Source: Acidobacteriota bacterium
Lineage (GTDB): Bacteria > Acidobacteriota > Terriglobia > Acidiferrales > UBA7541
Assembly: GCA_003131985.1 (NCBI GenBank)
Contig: PKWH01000109.1
Location: 1 to 15,152 of the forward strand
DNA length: 15,152 bases
Direction: 5' to 3'
In this document: positions 1 through 6,387 of the stretch, in pieces
Position numbering within the stretch: the stretch's first letter is position 1
How the letters are laid out: each line of letters begins with the position of its first letter
Notes under the pieces: generated by a model
Database searches by the model: none
Told to the model about the DNA's origin: nothing
Seen by the model: the letters and a program-made list of their open reading frames with translations, nothing else
Translations under genes and position numbers: made by a program

Positions 1-431
1 GGAAAATATTCCTGAAACCAAGCGAAATCCTCGACTTCGCGTCTTCCCGTGACCCTGGAGAAGACATGATTGATGCTGAAGAAAAGCCTGCGCTCGGTGA
101 GATACATCAGCAGCGAAACCACATCATTGCGCCGCCGCAAGAGTTGCGTATGCTGCCGCTCGCTTAGGTCGTAAACGCCTATGTGGGCTTCGGTGCCGCT
201 CGGCATCCGGCAAGTGAGCTCCTCGCTCACAAAGAAATCTGGATGCTGACGCAGTTTTTCCGCACCTTCTATCGAATCGTGGTCGGTGAGGGTGAAGAGG
301 CTCATACCGCGTTGCCGTAAAAGAGCGTAGAGCTGGTCCGGATCGCTGTAGCTCTCGCGGCAAAATTTTCGGGCAAAGGGGGTTGTACAGGCTCCAGAAA
401 AGTACGAGTGGACATGAAGATCGCACTTCAC
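1..431 (-). CDS. PHP-domain metal-dependent phosphoesterase (N-terminal part, runs off the window)
   Basis: The minus strand reads 143 residues from a GTG at 431-429 and stays open to the window edge, so the C-terminus is missing. In-frame TAA at 458-456 and no other start between make this GTG the only plausible start, although no clear ribosome binding site precedes it. PHP-family metal ligands are visible: HxH (LHVHS, His6/His8), a TDHDS block (Asp50, His51, Asp52), Glu71 in SEELTC, His83 in EAHIGVYD, and His122 in INHVF. PHP domains are metal-dependent phosphoesterases acting on small phosphorylated molecules or nucleic acids; the substrate here cannot be read. It is divergent from a glycosyltransferase across 148 bases, an arrangement I recall from acidobacterial genomes, which hints at a shared lipid or glycan pathway (inference). 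Confidence 0.9.
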   Translation of the reverse strand, partial: MKCDLHVHSYFSGACTTPFARKFCRESYSDPDQLYALLRQRGMSLFTLTDHDSIEGAEKLRQHPDFFVSEELTCRMPSGTEAHIGVYDLSERQHTQLLRRRNDVVSLLMYLTERRLFFSINHVFSRVTGRREVEDFAWFQEYF

Positions 432-579
432 AACGACAAGGGTAGAAGACGCGCGTTACAACTGGATGACACGTATGCTAATCTTAAGATAATAAAGCTA
501 CTTAACTACTTGGGCACTCAAATCGGAACATTAACATTCCCGTAGCAAACCTCTGCAAATCGCCTGTGAAACTGCCCGG
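432..579. other. AT-rich divergent intergenic region
   Basis: This gap separates the starts of the PHP gene (minus) and the glycosyltransferase (plus), so promoters for both should lie here. It is visibly AT-richer than the flanking genes and holds a perfect 10-base palindrome ATCTTAAGAT at 481-490. A weak plus-strand pair, TTACAA (456-461) and TAATCT (479-484) spaced by 17, could be a promoter. No element is convincing. Confidence 0.25.
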
Positions 580-1767
580 ATGGAGCCAATAGAGTTTTGT
601 TTTTTCGACGCTGGCGGGGGCCATCGCGCTGCTGCGACTGCTCTCGAAATGTCCGTTCGGGCGCAGGGGCTGCCGTGGGACGTGCGCCTGACGAACCTGC
701 AGGAGTTGCTCGACGAACTGGATATCCTAAAAAAGCACGCAGGCATACGAATTCAGGATTTCTATAACACCATGCTGCGGACTGGCTGGACTTTAGGCAG
801 CACCCAACTTATGAGAGTGTTGCAAGCCGTAATCCGAGGCTATCATCGTTCCACCGTCCGCCTGCTCGAGCGACATTGGAAGGAGACTCAGCCCGGGATG
901 GTTGTTTCGTTCGTGCCTCATTTTAACCGGGCTCTGTATGAGAGCTTTCATCGTGCCTTCCCAGAACGACCATTCGTCACGGTGCTCACGGACGTTGCCG
1001 ATTTTCCGGAGCATTTTTGGATCGAGCGCAACCAGCAGCAGTATTTCGTTTGCGGCTCGAAACGCGCTGTTGCACAGGCGCACGAGCGCGGTTATACGGA
1101 CGACCGTATATTTCGCGCCTCCGGAATGATTCTTCATCCGCGCTTTTATGAAGCACCGGTGGAAAATCGAATTGAAGAACGGAAACTGCTGGGACTTCGC
1201 TCCGACCTGCCGACCGGGCTCGTTCTATTCGGCGGACATGGCTCCAAGGCCATTTTGGAAATCGCAGGGCGGCTGGACCGTTCTCCTCTGGCGCTCCAAT
1301 TGATCGTCATCTGCGGAAAGAACGACAAGCTTGCCGCTGCTCTGCGCGCTCGAAAGTTTCGATTTCCGATTTTTGTCGAAGGGTTTACCACGCGAGTGAA
1401 TTACTACATGCAACTCGCCGATTTTTTAATCGGGAAACCGGGCCCTGGAAGTTTGAGCGAAGCTCTTGCGATGCGGCTTCCTGTGATCGTCGAACGAAAT
1501 GCATGGACGCTGCCGCAAGAGCGTTACAACGCGGATTGGATTCTCGAAAACGAAGTCGGCGTTGTGCTGCATAGCTTTCGCGACATCGAAAAAGCCGTTG
1601 CGCAGATCATTGAACCGGCAGCCCTGGCACGTTATCGCGGCAATACGGCGGCAATGAAGAATCAGGCTGTCTTCGAAATCCCCAGCTTCCTGAATAAAAT
1701 TCTCGAACAGAGCCGCGCTGAAGCCGTCGTGAACGAGCACGTGGTGTTCGCTGACCGGCTTAGTTAA
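580..1767 (+). CDS. MGDG synthase/MurG-like glycosyltransferase (GT28 type)
   Basis: A 395-residue, probably peripheral-membrane glycosyltransferase. The N-terminus has the glycine-rich donor/acceptor loop of the MGDG-synthase family (FFDAGGGHRAAA, residues 8-19). The C-terminal half has the GT28-type nucleotide-sugar fold: a GLVLFGGHGSKAI strand-turn-helix at about 213-225, and GKPGPGSLSEALAMRLPVIV at 285-304, which in the family holds the UDP-sugar. This family transfers a sugar from UDP-sugar to diacylglycerol or related lipids; which sugar and lipid cannot be told. The start at 580 places the glycine loop at the usual distance from the N-terminus, but no good Shine-Dalgarno is visible, so the start is only fairly sure. 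It is divergent from a PHP-domain gene and followed by 188 bases before msrA, so it is probably monocistronic. MurG itself is less likely, given the MGDG-type N-terminus. Confidence 0.88.
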   Translation: MEPIEFCFFDAGGGHRAAATALEMSVRAQGLPWDVRLTNLQELLDELDILKKHAGIRIQDFYNTMLRTGWTLGSTQLMRVLQAVIRGYHRSTVRLLERHWKETQPGMVVSFVPHFNRALYESFHRAFPERPFVTVLTDVADFPEHFWIERNQQQYFVCGSKRAVAQAHERGYTDDRIFRASGMILHPRFYEAPVENRIEERKLLGLRSDLPTGLVLFGGHGSKAILEIAGRLDRSPLALQLIVICGKNDKLAAALRARKFRFPIFVEGFTTRVNYYMQLADFLIGKPGPGSLSEALAMRLPVIVERNAWTLPQERYNADWILENEVGVVLHSFRDIEKAVAQIIEPAALARYRGNTAAMKNQAVFEIPSFLNKILEQSRAEAVVNEHVVFADRLS

Positions 1768-1940
1768 CGCAGGACGAGCACATCCAACCGGTTTCAAACG
1801 TCGTTGCATCGATCGCTATATAAGACGCATCGAATATTTGCTTGCACCGATCAATTCTCCCGGCGCTCGACACGTGCCCCACTCGACCGCAATCGCGCAA
1901 TATGGCAACATAGGTATTCGAATTTAGTCAGAATCGAATG

Positions 1941-1947
1941 AAGGGAG
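1941..1947 (+). promoter_or_regulatory. Ribosome binding site deciding the msrA start
   Basis: AAGGGAG lies 8 bases before the ATG at 1956. An upstream in-frame ATG at 1938 has no comparable site before it, and this Shine-Dalgarno would then lie inside the gene, so 1956 is preferred. Confidence 0.7.
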
Positions 1948-1955
1948 TTGAAGCT

Positions 1956-2429
1956 ATGGCCAAGGCTACTTTCGCAGCAGGATGTTTCTGGGGTGTCGAG
2001 GACGCGTTCCGCCAGGTGGAAGGCGTCACTTCAGTAATCTCGGGCTACACCGGTGGGACCACGAAGAATCCCACCTACAAAGATGTTTGCGGGGGACGCA
2101 CAGGCCACGCCGAAGCTGTGCAGGTGGAATTTGATCCGGCCAGAGTCTCCTACCTCGAACTTCTCGCCGTATTCTGGAAGAGCCATGACCCGACCACGAT
2201 GAACCGCCAAGGGCCGGACGTGGGCTCGCAGTATCGCTCAGCCATCTTTTTCCACGATCCCCAGCAGGAATCCGCAGCTCGCGCGTCAAAGGACGTGCTG
2301 ATTAAAGAGGGAGTCTTCAAGAAGCCGATCGTGACGGAAATTACTCCCGCTTCGGAGTTTTATCGCGCCGAGGAATACCACCAGCAATACTTCGAAAAAC
2401 AGGGAATCAAATCCTGCCACATCCAATAA
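1956..2429 (+). CDS. msrA: Peptide-methionine (S)-S-oxide reductase MsrA
   Basis: This cytosolic 157-residue enzyme reduces methionine-S-sulfoxide in proteins, repairing oxidative damage with thioredoxin as usual electron source. The family signature GCFWGVE is at residues 9-15, with catalytic Cys10 and Glu15. A typical GYTGG block follows at 30-34, then GHAEAVQVEFDP at 50-61, SQYRSAIFFH at 91-100 and the EEYHQQYF block near 139-146. Cys154 in the C-terminal SCHIQ tail is a candidate resolving cysteine. Length is normal for a stand-alone MsrA; no MsrB domain is fused or adjacent. The ATG at 1956 is chosen over the one at 1938 because of the AAGGGAG site at 1941-1947. No convincing promoter could be picked in the 188 bases upstream. 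Confidence 0.97.
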   Translation: MAKATFAAGCFWGVEDAFRQVEGVTSVISGYTGGTTKNPTYKDVCGGRTGHAEAVQVEFDPARVSYLELLAVFWKSHDPTTMNRQGPDVGSQYRSAIFFHDPQQESAARASKDVLIKEGVFKKPIVTEITPASEFYRAEEYHQQYFEKQGIKSCHIQ

Positions 2430-2550
2430 AGCGACAAGCTCGCGCGTAGTTTCTTCCATTTCCTAACGCAAAGGTGGACCTCGCGTTTTGCAGGCCCGAG
2501 AATCTCCCGGACTCCCGAACGCGCCGCACGCAGTAATTCGCGCCTTATAT

Positions 2551-2625
2551 TGGTAGCGATACCGGGACTCGAACCCGGATTTGAGCCTTGAGAGGGCTCC
2601 GTCCTAACCTTTAGACGATATCGCC
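2551..2625 (-). tRNA. tRNA-Glu (anticodon CTC)
   Basis: Read on the minus strand, 75 bases fold as a full cloverleaf: acceptor GGCGATA pairing with TATCGCT (the first pair is a G-U wobble), D-stem GTCT/GGAC with a GG-containing loop, anticodon stem GAGCC/GGCTC closing the loop CTCTCAA with CTC at positions 34-36, a 4-base variable loop, and T-stem CCGGG/CCCGG closing TTCGAGT. Discriminator A and an encoded CCA end the gene. It decodes GAG as glutamate. It stands alone; no second functional tRNA is seen beside it. Confidence 0.95.
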
Positions 2626-2931
2626 ATGGGCGGGAATCGAACGCAATTTTCGCATGGGTGAATAAGCGGTGCAAGTACTCGTGCCCGAATCCTCGCCTGT
2701 CGGCTGGTTTTGGAGTTCGAGCTTTCCCAACGCTCGTTACGATTGTTCCGCTTCGACCATTCCGCACCGCCTGCATGCGATCCTGACGCCAATACTTCCA
2801 AAAAACGCTTAGTAACGCACAATTAACATTCCCGTCACAGAGGATTCAAAGAGGGCGCTTAAGGTTCGTGCGCTGCGACTTGCGTCTATGGTGCGTGCCG
2901 GGCGCCAAGATGTCCCAGACACGAGGAACGC

Positions 2932-2960
2932 TTGTCCGATGGGGTACTACGATAGTTAAT
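2932..2960 (+). promoter_or_regulatory. Possible sigma-70-like promoter for the porin gene
   Basis: TTGTCC (2932-2937) and GTTAAT (2955-2960) are separated by 17 bases, each matching the consensus hexamer at 4 of 6 positions. If used, transcription would start near 2967 and give a leader of roughly 180 bases before the ATG at 3145. This is a pattern match only. Confidence 0.3.
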
Positions 2961-3132
2961 ACGTGTAAGTAATCAGTGACATAAGAGAGGTTTTTCTGTA
3001 TTCATGTCCTGTATCGGGGGGCAAGAAGGCTCCAGGAGCGAACTTTCCTGGTGCGCTGCAGGGGATGCCGCCTTAGGTATAGCAACAGGAAGCTCTTCCA
3101 GAAGTAAAAATTTCGATTGAGAAGTGAAATTC

Positions 3133-3139
3133 AAGGAGG
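3133..3139 (+). promoter_or_regulatory. Strong ribosome binding site deciding the porin start
   Basis: AAGGAGG lies 5 bases before the ATG at 3145. A GTG at 3124 is in frame, but starting there would put this site inside the gene and add a charged stretch before the signal peptide. The ATG at 3145 is therefore preferred. Confidence 0.8.
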
Positions 3140-3144
3140 AAGGG

Positions 3145-5244
3145 ATGCGATTTTTTTTGACGTGGCTTTTAGCGTTCGGCATGGTTGTATCGCCGGCGTT
3201 GGCAGGAACCGATGGAGCAGGGGACGCAAAGAATACACCGTCCAACACAACTAACACTACAACCGCTACGGAGAAAGATAAGACTGGAGACTCCACGGCG
3301 CCTGCATCAAAGACAGAGGCGGCGAAGCCTGCAGCTTCGAGCGTCGAGAGCGAGCTTCAGCAACTTCGCGACCTCATCGAGGCTCAAACCAAACTGCTGC
3401 AGTCGCAGAGCGAACAGTTGAAGGAACAACAGCAGAGAATGCAGGTGCTGGAAAGCGAAGTGAATTCCAGCAGCGCACGTGACGGCTTCGTGGCCACTAC
3501 GGACAGTGTGGACCCCGATAGCCACACCGCTGGCGTTGCATCCACTCCGGTGGATGGCATACCGACGGCCAGGGCTGGCGGGTCGCCGCAATTGGGGAAT
3601 GAATCACCAGCGGCGCTTCATTTTAAGGGCATCACCATTTCGCCGGGTGGTTTCATGGCGGCAGAAACAGTTTTCCGCAATAAGGCCGAGGCTTCGGACA
3701 TCAGCAGCTCGTTCAACAGCATTCCCTTCTCCGGTAACTCGGGAGGCCAGACGACGGAATTCAACGCCAGCGCCCGTCAGTCGCGCCTCAACTTGACTCT
3801 CGAGGGCAAACTCGCGTCCGTCAAGCTAACCAGTTACACCGAGATAGACTTCCTCGGTGCGGGCATCACTTCGAATAACAATGAGAGCAACAGCTACGTT
3901 CCTCGTCTCCGGGAAGCGTTCGGCCAAGCGAAATTCGACAGTGGCTGGACCGTCACGGGCGGGCAACAGTGGAGCTTAATCACCGAAGATAGACACGCTA
4001 TCGATAACCTCCTCGGTCCGGGAAGAATCGGAGAAGCTGTGCCTCTCACCATCGACCCACAGTACACGGTCGGCTTCAGTTGGGCGAGGCAAGAAAGTTT
4101 CCGTGTAACTAAGAACTTTGGAGCATTAACGCTCGGGGCTTCGGTGGAAGGATCTGCGACCACCGCGACGGTTCACGGAAATCCGACGATCACTACTCTC
4201 AGCACGACTAGCTCGGTCTTAGGTGGGGGCTCGGTCGGAGGCGTACCTACTCCGCCGGTGACCACGCCGACTCTGACCACCACGGTTTTTAACAATTTCC
4301 TCATCGGCGCTCCTGGTCTCAGTTCCGGACTCTACAATCCGACCGGAACGTACGGATACCAAAAGACGCCGGACTTCGTTTTCAAAGCCGCTTTGGATCC
4401 AGGCGCTTGGGGACATTTCGAAGTCTTCGGATTGGTTTCAACATTCCGAGATCGAGTCTACCCATGCTACTTCGCGAACGGTGGATTCACCTTCCCCACG
4501 CTCCCGGGTGAGGATCCGGCGAATCTCCCGGCTCCGATTCCGGCGACGACCTGCCCGCTAACCGGTGGTACAAACCCAACGGGCGGCGCCTTTAACGATT
4601 CACGTACCGGTGGCGGAATTGGCGCAAACGGACGCCTGCATCTGTTCAACAATAAAGTCGAAGCCGGCATTCACGTCCTAGGAGGGAACGGTATCGGCCG
4701 CTACGGCACTTCGGGCTTGCCGGATTCAACCGTACGTCCGGACGGCACACTCGCGCTGCTGAGGAACTATCAGGCTCTCGGCACGCTCGATTTGCACCCC
4801 ACGCCAAAGATGGACGTTTACATGTACGTTGGCGCGGAATACTCGGGCCGAGATTTCTTCACGTTTACAAATCAAGTCACCGGTGCCACTGGCCACGCAG
4901 GATACGGCTCGCCCTCCATTCGAAATGACGGGTGTTCCGTTGAACCGCTGCCCGTAGCAACTCCAGGTAACCCCCCTAATACGACGGCTGTCCTGGGATC
5001 CACTGGGTTTATCCCCGGCTCCCTGGCAAACTGCGCTGGAGATACCCGGGTTATCATCGAAGGCTCGATGGGATTCTGGTACCGCCTCTACAGCGGCGAA
5101 AAGGGCCGCGTCCAGTGGGGAGCGCAGTACTCCTACATCACTCGGAACACCTGGGCCGGCTCCAGCGCCACTGCAGGCGTTTCGTCACAACCAAGCGCGC
5201 TCGACAATATGGTGTTCACGTCGTTCCGTTATTACCTGCCTTAG
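3145..5244 (+). CDS. Outer-membrane porin-like beta-barrel protein with N-terminal coiled coil
   Basis: A 699-residue exported protein. Residues 1-20 form a signal peptide (MRFFLTWLLAFGMVVSPALA) with a probable cut after ALA. A Thr/Ala/Lys-rich linker (21-66) is followed by a coiled coil at about 67-107 (heptads such as LQQLRDLIEAQTKLL). The rest alternates aromatic and polar residues with Gly/Ser/Thr-rich loops, as in outer-membrane barrels, and ends in FRYYLP. The layout of signal peptide, short coiled coil and barrel resembles DcaP-like or OprO/P-like trimeric porins, where the coiled coil lies on the periplasmic side. Possible disulfide-forming cysteines occur in loop-like segments (YPCYF with TTCPL; NDGCSV with ANCAG). 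It likely passes small solutes; the solute is unknown. It has its own strong ribosome binding site and terminator and appears monocistronic. The porin call is fairly sure, the exact family less so. Confidence 0.75.
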   Translation: MRFFLTWLLAFGMVVSPALAGTDGAGDAKNTPSNTTNTTTATEKDKTGDSTAPASKTEAAKPAASSVESELQQLRDLIEAQTKLLQSQSEQLKEQQQRMQVLESEVNSSSARDGFVATTDSVDPDSHTAGVASTPVDGIPTARAGGSPQLGNESPAALHFKGITISPGGFMAAETVFRNKAEASDISSSFNSIPFSGNSGGQTTEFNASARQSRLNLTLEGKLASVKLTSYTEIDFLGAGITSNNNESNSYVPRLREAFGQAKFDSGWTVTGGQQWSLITEDRHAIDNLLGPGRIGEAVPLTIDPQYTVGFSWARQESFRVTKNFGALTLGASVEGSATTATVHGNPTITTLSTTSSVLGGGSVGGVPTPPVTTPTLTTTVFNNFLIGAPGLSSGLYNPTGTYGYQKTPDFVFKAALDPGAWGHFEVFGLVSTFRDRVYPCYFANGGFTFPTLPGEDPANLPAPIPATTCPLTGGTNPTGGAFNDSRTGGGIGANGRLHLFNNKVEAGIHVLGGNGIGRYGTSGLPDSTVRPDGTLALLRNYQALGTLDLHPTPKMDVYMYVGAEYSGRDFFTFTNQVTGATGHAGYGSPSIRNDGCSVEPLPVATPGNPPNTTAVLGSTGFIPGSLANCAGDTRVIIEGSMGFWYRLYSGEKGRVQWGAQYSYITRNTWAGSSATAGVSSQPSALDNMVFTSFRYYLP

Positions 5245-5254
5245 ATCAATTCGG

Positions 5255-5283
5255 CGCGGGGAGGTATTAAACGCCTCCCCGCG
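5255..5283 (+). terminator. Strong hairpin terminator after the porin gene
   Basis: A perfect 10-base-pair GC-rich stem (5255-5264 with 5274-5283) closes a 9-base loop, starting 10 bases after the TAG at 5242-5244. The bases after it are only moderately T-rich (TTCGATCTTTCG), so it lacks a classic U-tract, but the stem and position make a terminator or mRNA-end stabiliser very likely. Confidence 0.75.
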
Positions 5284-5344
5284 TTCGATCTTTCGCTTGG
5301 CGATTGCCGGATCCTAAAGCAAACCTTTCTCTCCGCTTGTAACT

Positions 5345-5398
5345 CCGGGTAGAAGTTCGTACGAGTGCGCAAACTCGTGCGCTTGCATGTACTCCCGG
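5345..5398 (-). terminator. Nested hairpin, possible terminator of the zinc-ribbon gene
   Basis: An inner 8-pair stem (5359-5366 with 5373-5380, one G-U) sits inside an outer 5-pair stem CCGGG/CCCGG (5345-5349 with 5394-5398). It lies just past the stop of the minus-strand gene at 5417, where a terminator is expected between convergent genes. There is no T-run, so the call is tentative. Confidence 0.35.
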
Positions 5399-5416
5399 CG
5401 ATTCAAGAAATGAAGC

Positions 5417-5785
5417 CTAGCTCGCGACGGAGGGTTCGCCTGAGCTCGAGACCATCGATGGGCGGATGCGGCGGAACAGGCGGACGCTGAAGAATCTCTC
5501 TCTACAAGGATCGCAGCGGTAAGCGGGAAAATGCAGCCAGCGCTTCAAACCAAGTAAGGATCCGTGATCCACGCGTTCGCGAGAAATGTGTTCGAGGTCG
5601 AAATTTCCACACTTGGGGCAGTGGGTAAACCGCTGAAAAGCGGCCGCAACGCGCCAGGCATAAAATCGGCGCTCGCAAGTGTGGCATCGCCAGGGACGCA
5701 GGCTGATCGCCGAAAGAGTGTAATCCAACACGCCGTCGCGATGCGATTGAAAGCAATTAGCGCTGCGGCATTGCGGACAAATCAT
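5417..5785 (-). CDS. Small protein with two tandem zinc ribbons
   Basis: A 122-residue protein of unknown function. Four CxxC knuckles are visible: CPQC (3-6), CHTC (34-37), CPKC (56-59) and CDPC (91-94), forming two four-cysteine zinc ribbons. The halves look like an internal duplication: each second knuckle has the same setting (PWRCHTCERRFYAWR and PAYRCDPCRERFFSVR). The last 25 residues look disordered. The strong cysteine pattern makes this a real gene rather than a shadow. It is divergent from queF over 118 bases and convergent with the porin gene. Binding of nucleic acid or protein is plausible, but nothing fixes its role. The ATG at 5785 is the first start giving a complete first knuckle; only a distant GGAG precedes it. 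Confidence 0.85.
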   Translation of the reverse strand: MICPQCRSANCFQSHRDGVLDYTLSAISLRPWRCHTCERRFYAWRVAAAFQRFTHCPKCGNFDLEHISRERVDHGSLLGLKRWLHFPAYRCDPCRERFFSVRLFRRIRPSMVSSSGEPSVAS

Positions 5786-5903
5786 TGCGTGAAGTCGCTC
5801 CGTATTTCGTCCGCAGAATACCTAAAACCTTGGCGCGGGGCAAGTCTGAGCGATTCCGTTCCCCAGCGGTGCGCGTGTAGAATACCGTTGGAGAGGAATC
5901 CAA

Positions 5904-6314
5904 ATGCCTGACTACACCGCAGCGCACGCCCGCGCGGGAATCGACGCCAAGCTCCCGGCTCTGGAAACATGGCCTAATCATTTCCCCGGCTACGAAATCA
6001 CCATTCGATTTCCGGAGTACACGTCCGTCTGCCCTAAGACCGGCCTTCCGGATTACGGCGTAATTACAATCCAGTACGAGCCAAGAAAACTTTGCCTCGA
6101 ATTGAAATCCTTGAAAATGTATCTGCTGGCCTACCGCGACCTCGGAATCTTTTACGAAAATGCGGTGAACCGAATGTTGCGCGATTTTGTAGCGGCAGTG
6201 CGTCCCGCGTGGTTTCGCGTGACCGGCGAATTCACGCCGCGAGGTGGACTGACCACCACAGTGGAAGCGAAGTGGCCTGCCCGGGGAAGAAACAAAGGTC
6301 CGCGCCGGGCATAG
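5904..6314 (+). CDS. queF: NADPH-dependent 7-cyano-7-deazaguanine reductase QueF (preQ1 synthase)
   Basis: A 136-residue cytosolic enzyme of the single-domain QueF class. It reduces the nitrile of preQ0 to the aminomethyl group of preQ1 with NADPH, the last free-base step before insertion into tRNA as queuosine precursor. The nucleophile is Cys43 in SVCPKTGLPDYG, with Asp50 as general acid. The family's NADPH-binding ELKSLK motif is at 66-71, followed by RDLGIFYEN (78-86), where Glu85 would bind preQ0. The residue before it is Tyr84, where the Bacillus enzyme has His; I believe Tyr also occurs in other QueFs. TPRGG at 111-115 matches the family. A GAGAGGA ribosome binding site at 5891-5897 supports the start. 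No other queuosine gene is in the window. Confidence 0.97.
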   Translation: MPDYTAAHARAGIDAKLPALETWPNHFPGYEITIRFPEYTSVCPKTGLPDYGVITIQYEPRKLCLELKSLKMYLLAYRDLGIFYENAVNRMLRDFVAAVRPAWFRVTGEFTPRGGLTTTVEAKWPARGRNKGPRRA

Positions 6315-6340
6315 ACTTCCTGCCAAGCGTCAGCCATAAT
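6312..6340 (+). promoter_or_regulatory. Possible promoter of the envelope-protein cluster
   Basis: TAGACT (6312-6317, 4 of 6 to TTGACA, overlapping the queF stop) and CATAAT (6335-6340, 5 of 6 to TATAAT) are 17 bases apart. Transcription would start near 6347, 40 bases before the ATG at 6388, and the leader would begin with the hairpin at 6353-6370. Confidence 0.4.
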
Positions 6341-6352
6341 TCCGTCCCATAT

Positions 6353-6370
6353 GAGCGGCTGGAGCCGCTC
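6353..6370 (+). other. Perfect hairpin just before a ribosome binding site
   Basis: GAGCGGC and GCCGCTC form a 7-pair GC-rich stem with a 4-base loop. Six bases further on is AAGGAGG (6377-6383), the ribosome binding site of the gene at 6388. It could be a terminator for queF, a leader structure affecting translation, or a binding site; no T-run follows. Confidence 0.5.
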
Positions 6371-6387
6371 CGCGCCAAGGAGGCTCG

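Larger units (their letters stand above)
2626..3144. other. Gene-free stretch between tRNA-Glu and the porin gene
   Basis: About 520 bases with no convincing coding frame. It holds the upstream side of the tRNA gene, a T-loop-like string at 2632-2640 without matching stems, a possible promoter at 2932-2960, and two small hairpins in the presumed porin leader: CCAGGA/TCCTGG at 3032-3037 and 3046-3051, and GGAAGCTCTTCC at 3088-3099. I do not recognise a riboswitch or known small RNA. Confidence 0.5.

Noticed and set aside
124..426. A 100-residue minus-strand frame starting at an ATG.
   Set aside because: It lies in another frame of the PHP-domain gene, whose metal-ligand motifs are unmistakable in the frame starting at the GTG at 431.
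2628..2760. Possible second tRNA next to tRNA-Glu, suggested by GAATCGAAC (complement of a T-loop) at 2635-2643.
   Set aside because: The bases flanking the T-loop-like string do not pair, and no anticodon or acceptor stem can be built, so there is no functional tRNA; at most a decayed remnant or chance.
2360..2776. A 138-residue minus-strand frame across the msrA end and the tRNA gene.
   Set aside because: It runs through a tRNA gene and the 3' end of msrA and shows no domain, so it is not a gene.
530..2835. The 14-base string ATTAACATTCCCGT occurs at 530-543 and again at 2822-2835.
   Set aside because: One exact 14-base match is about what chance gives in 15 kb, and neither copy has inverted ends, target duplications or a common neighbouring feature.
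5785..5903. A preQ1 riboswitch before queF.
   Set aside because: The short gap shows no A-rich tail and pseudoknot-forming stem of the preQ1-I type; only a normal ribosome binding site is visible.
5904..6314. Tyr84 in QueF where the Bacillus enzyme has His, considered as a sign of lost activity.
   Set aside because: Cys43, Asp50, Glu85 and the ELKSLK motif are intact, and I believe Tyr at this site occurs in other functional QueFs, so there is no good reason to doubt activity.
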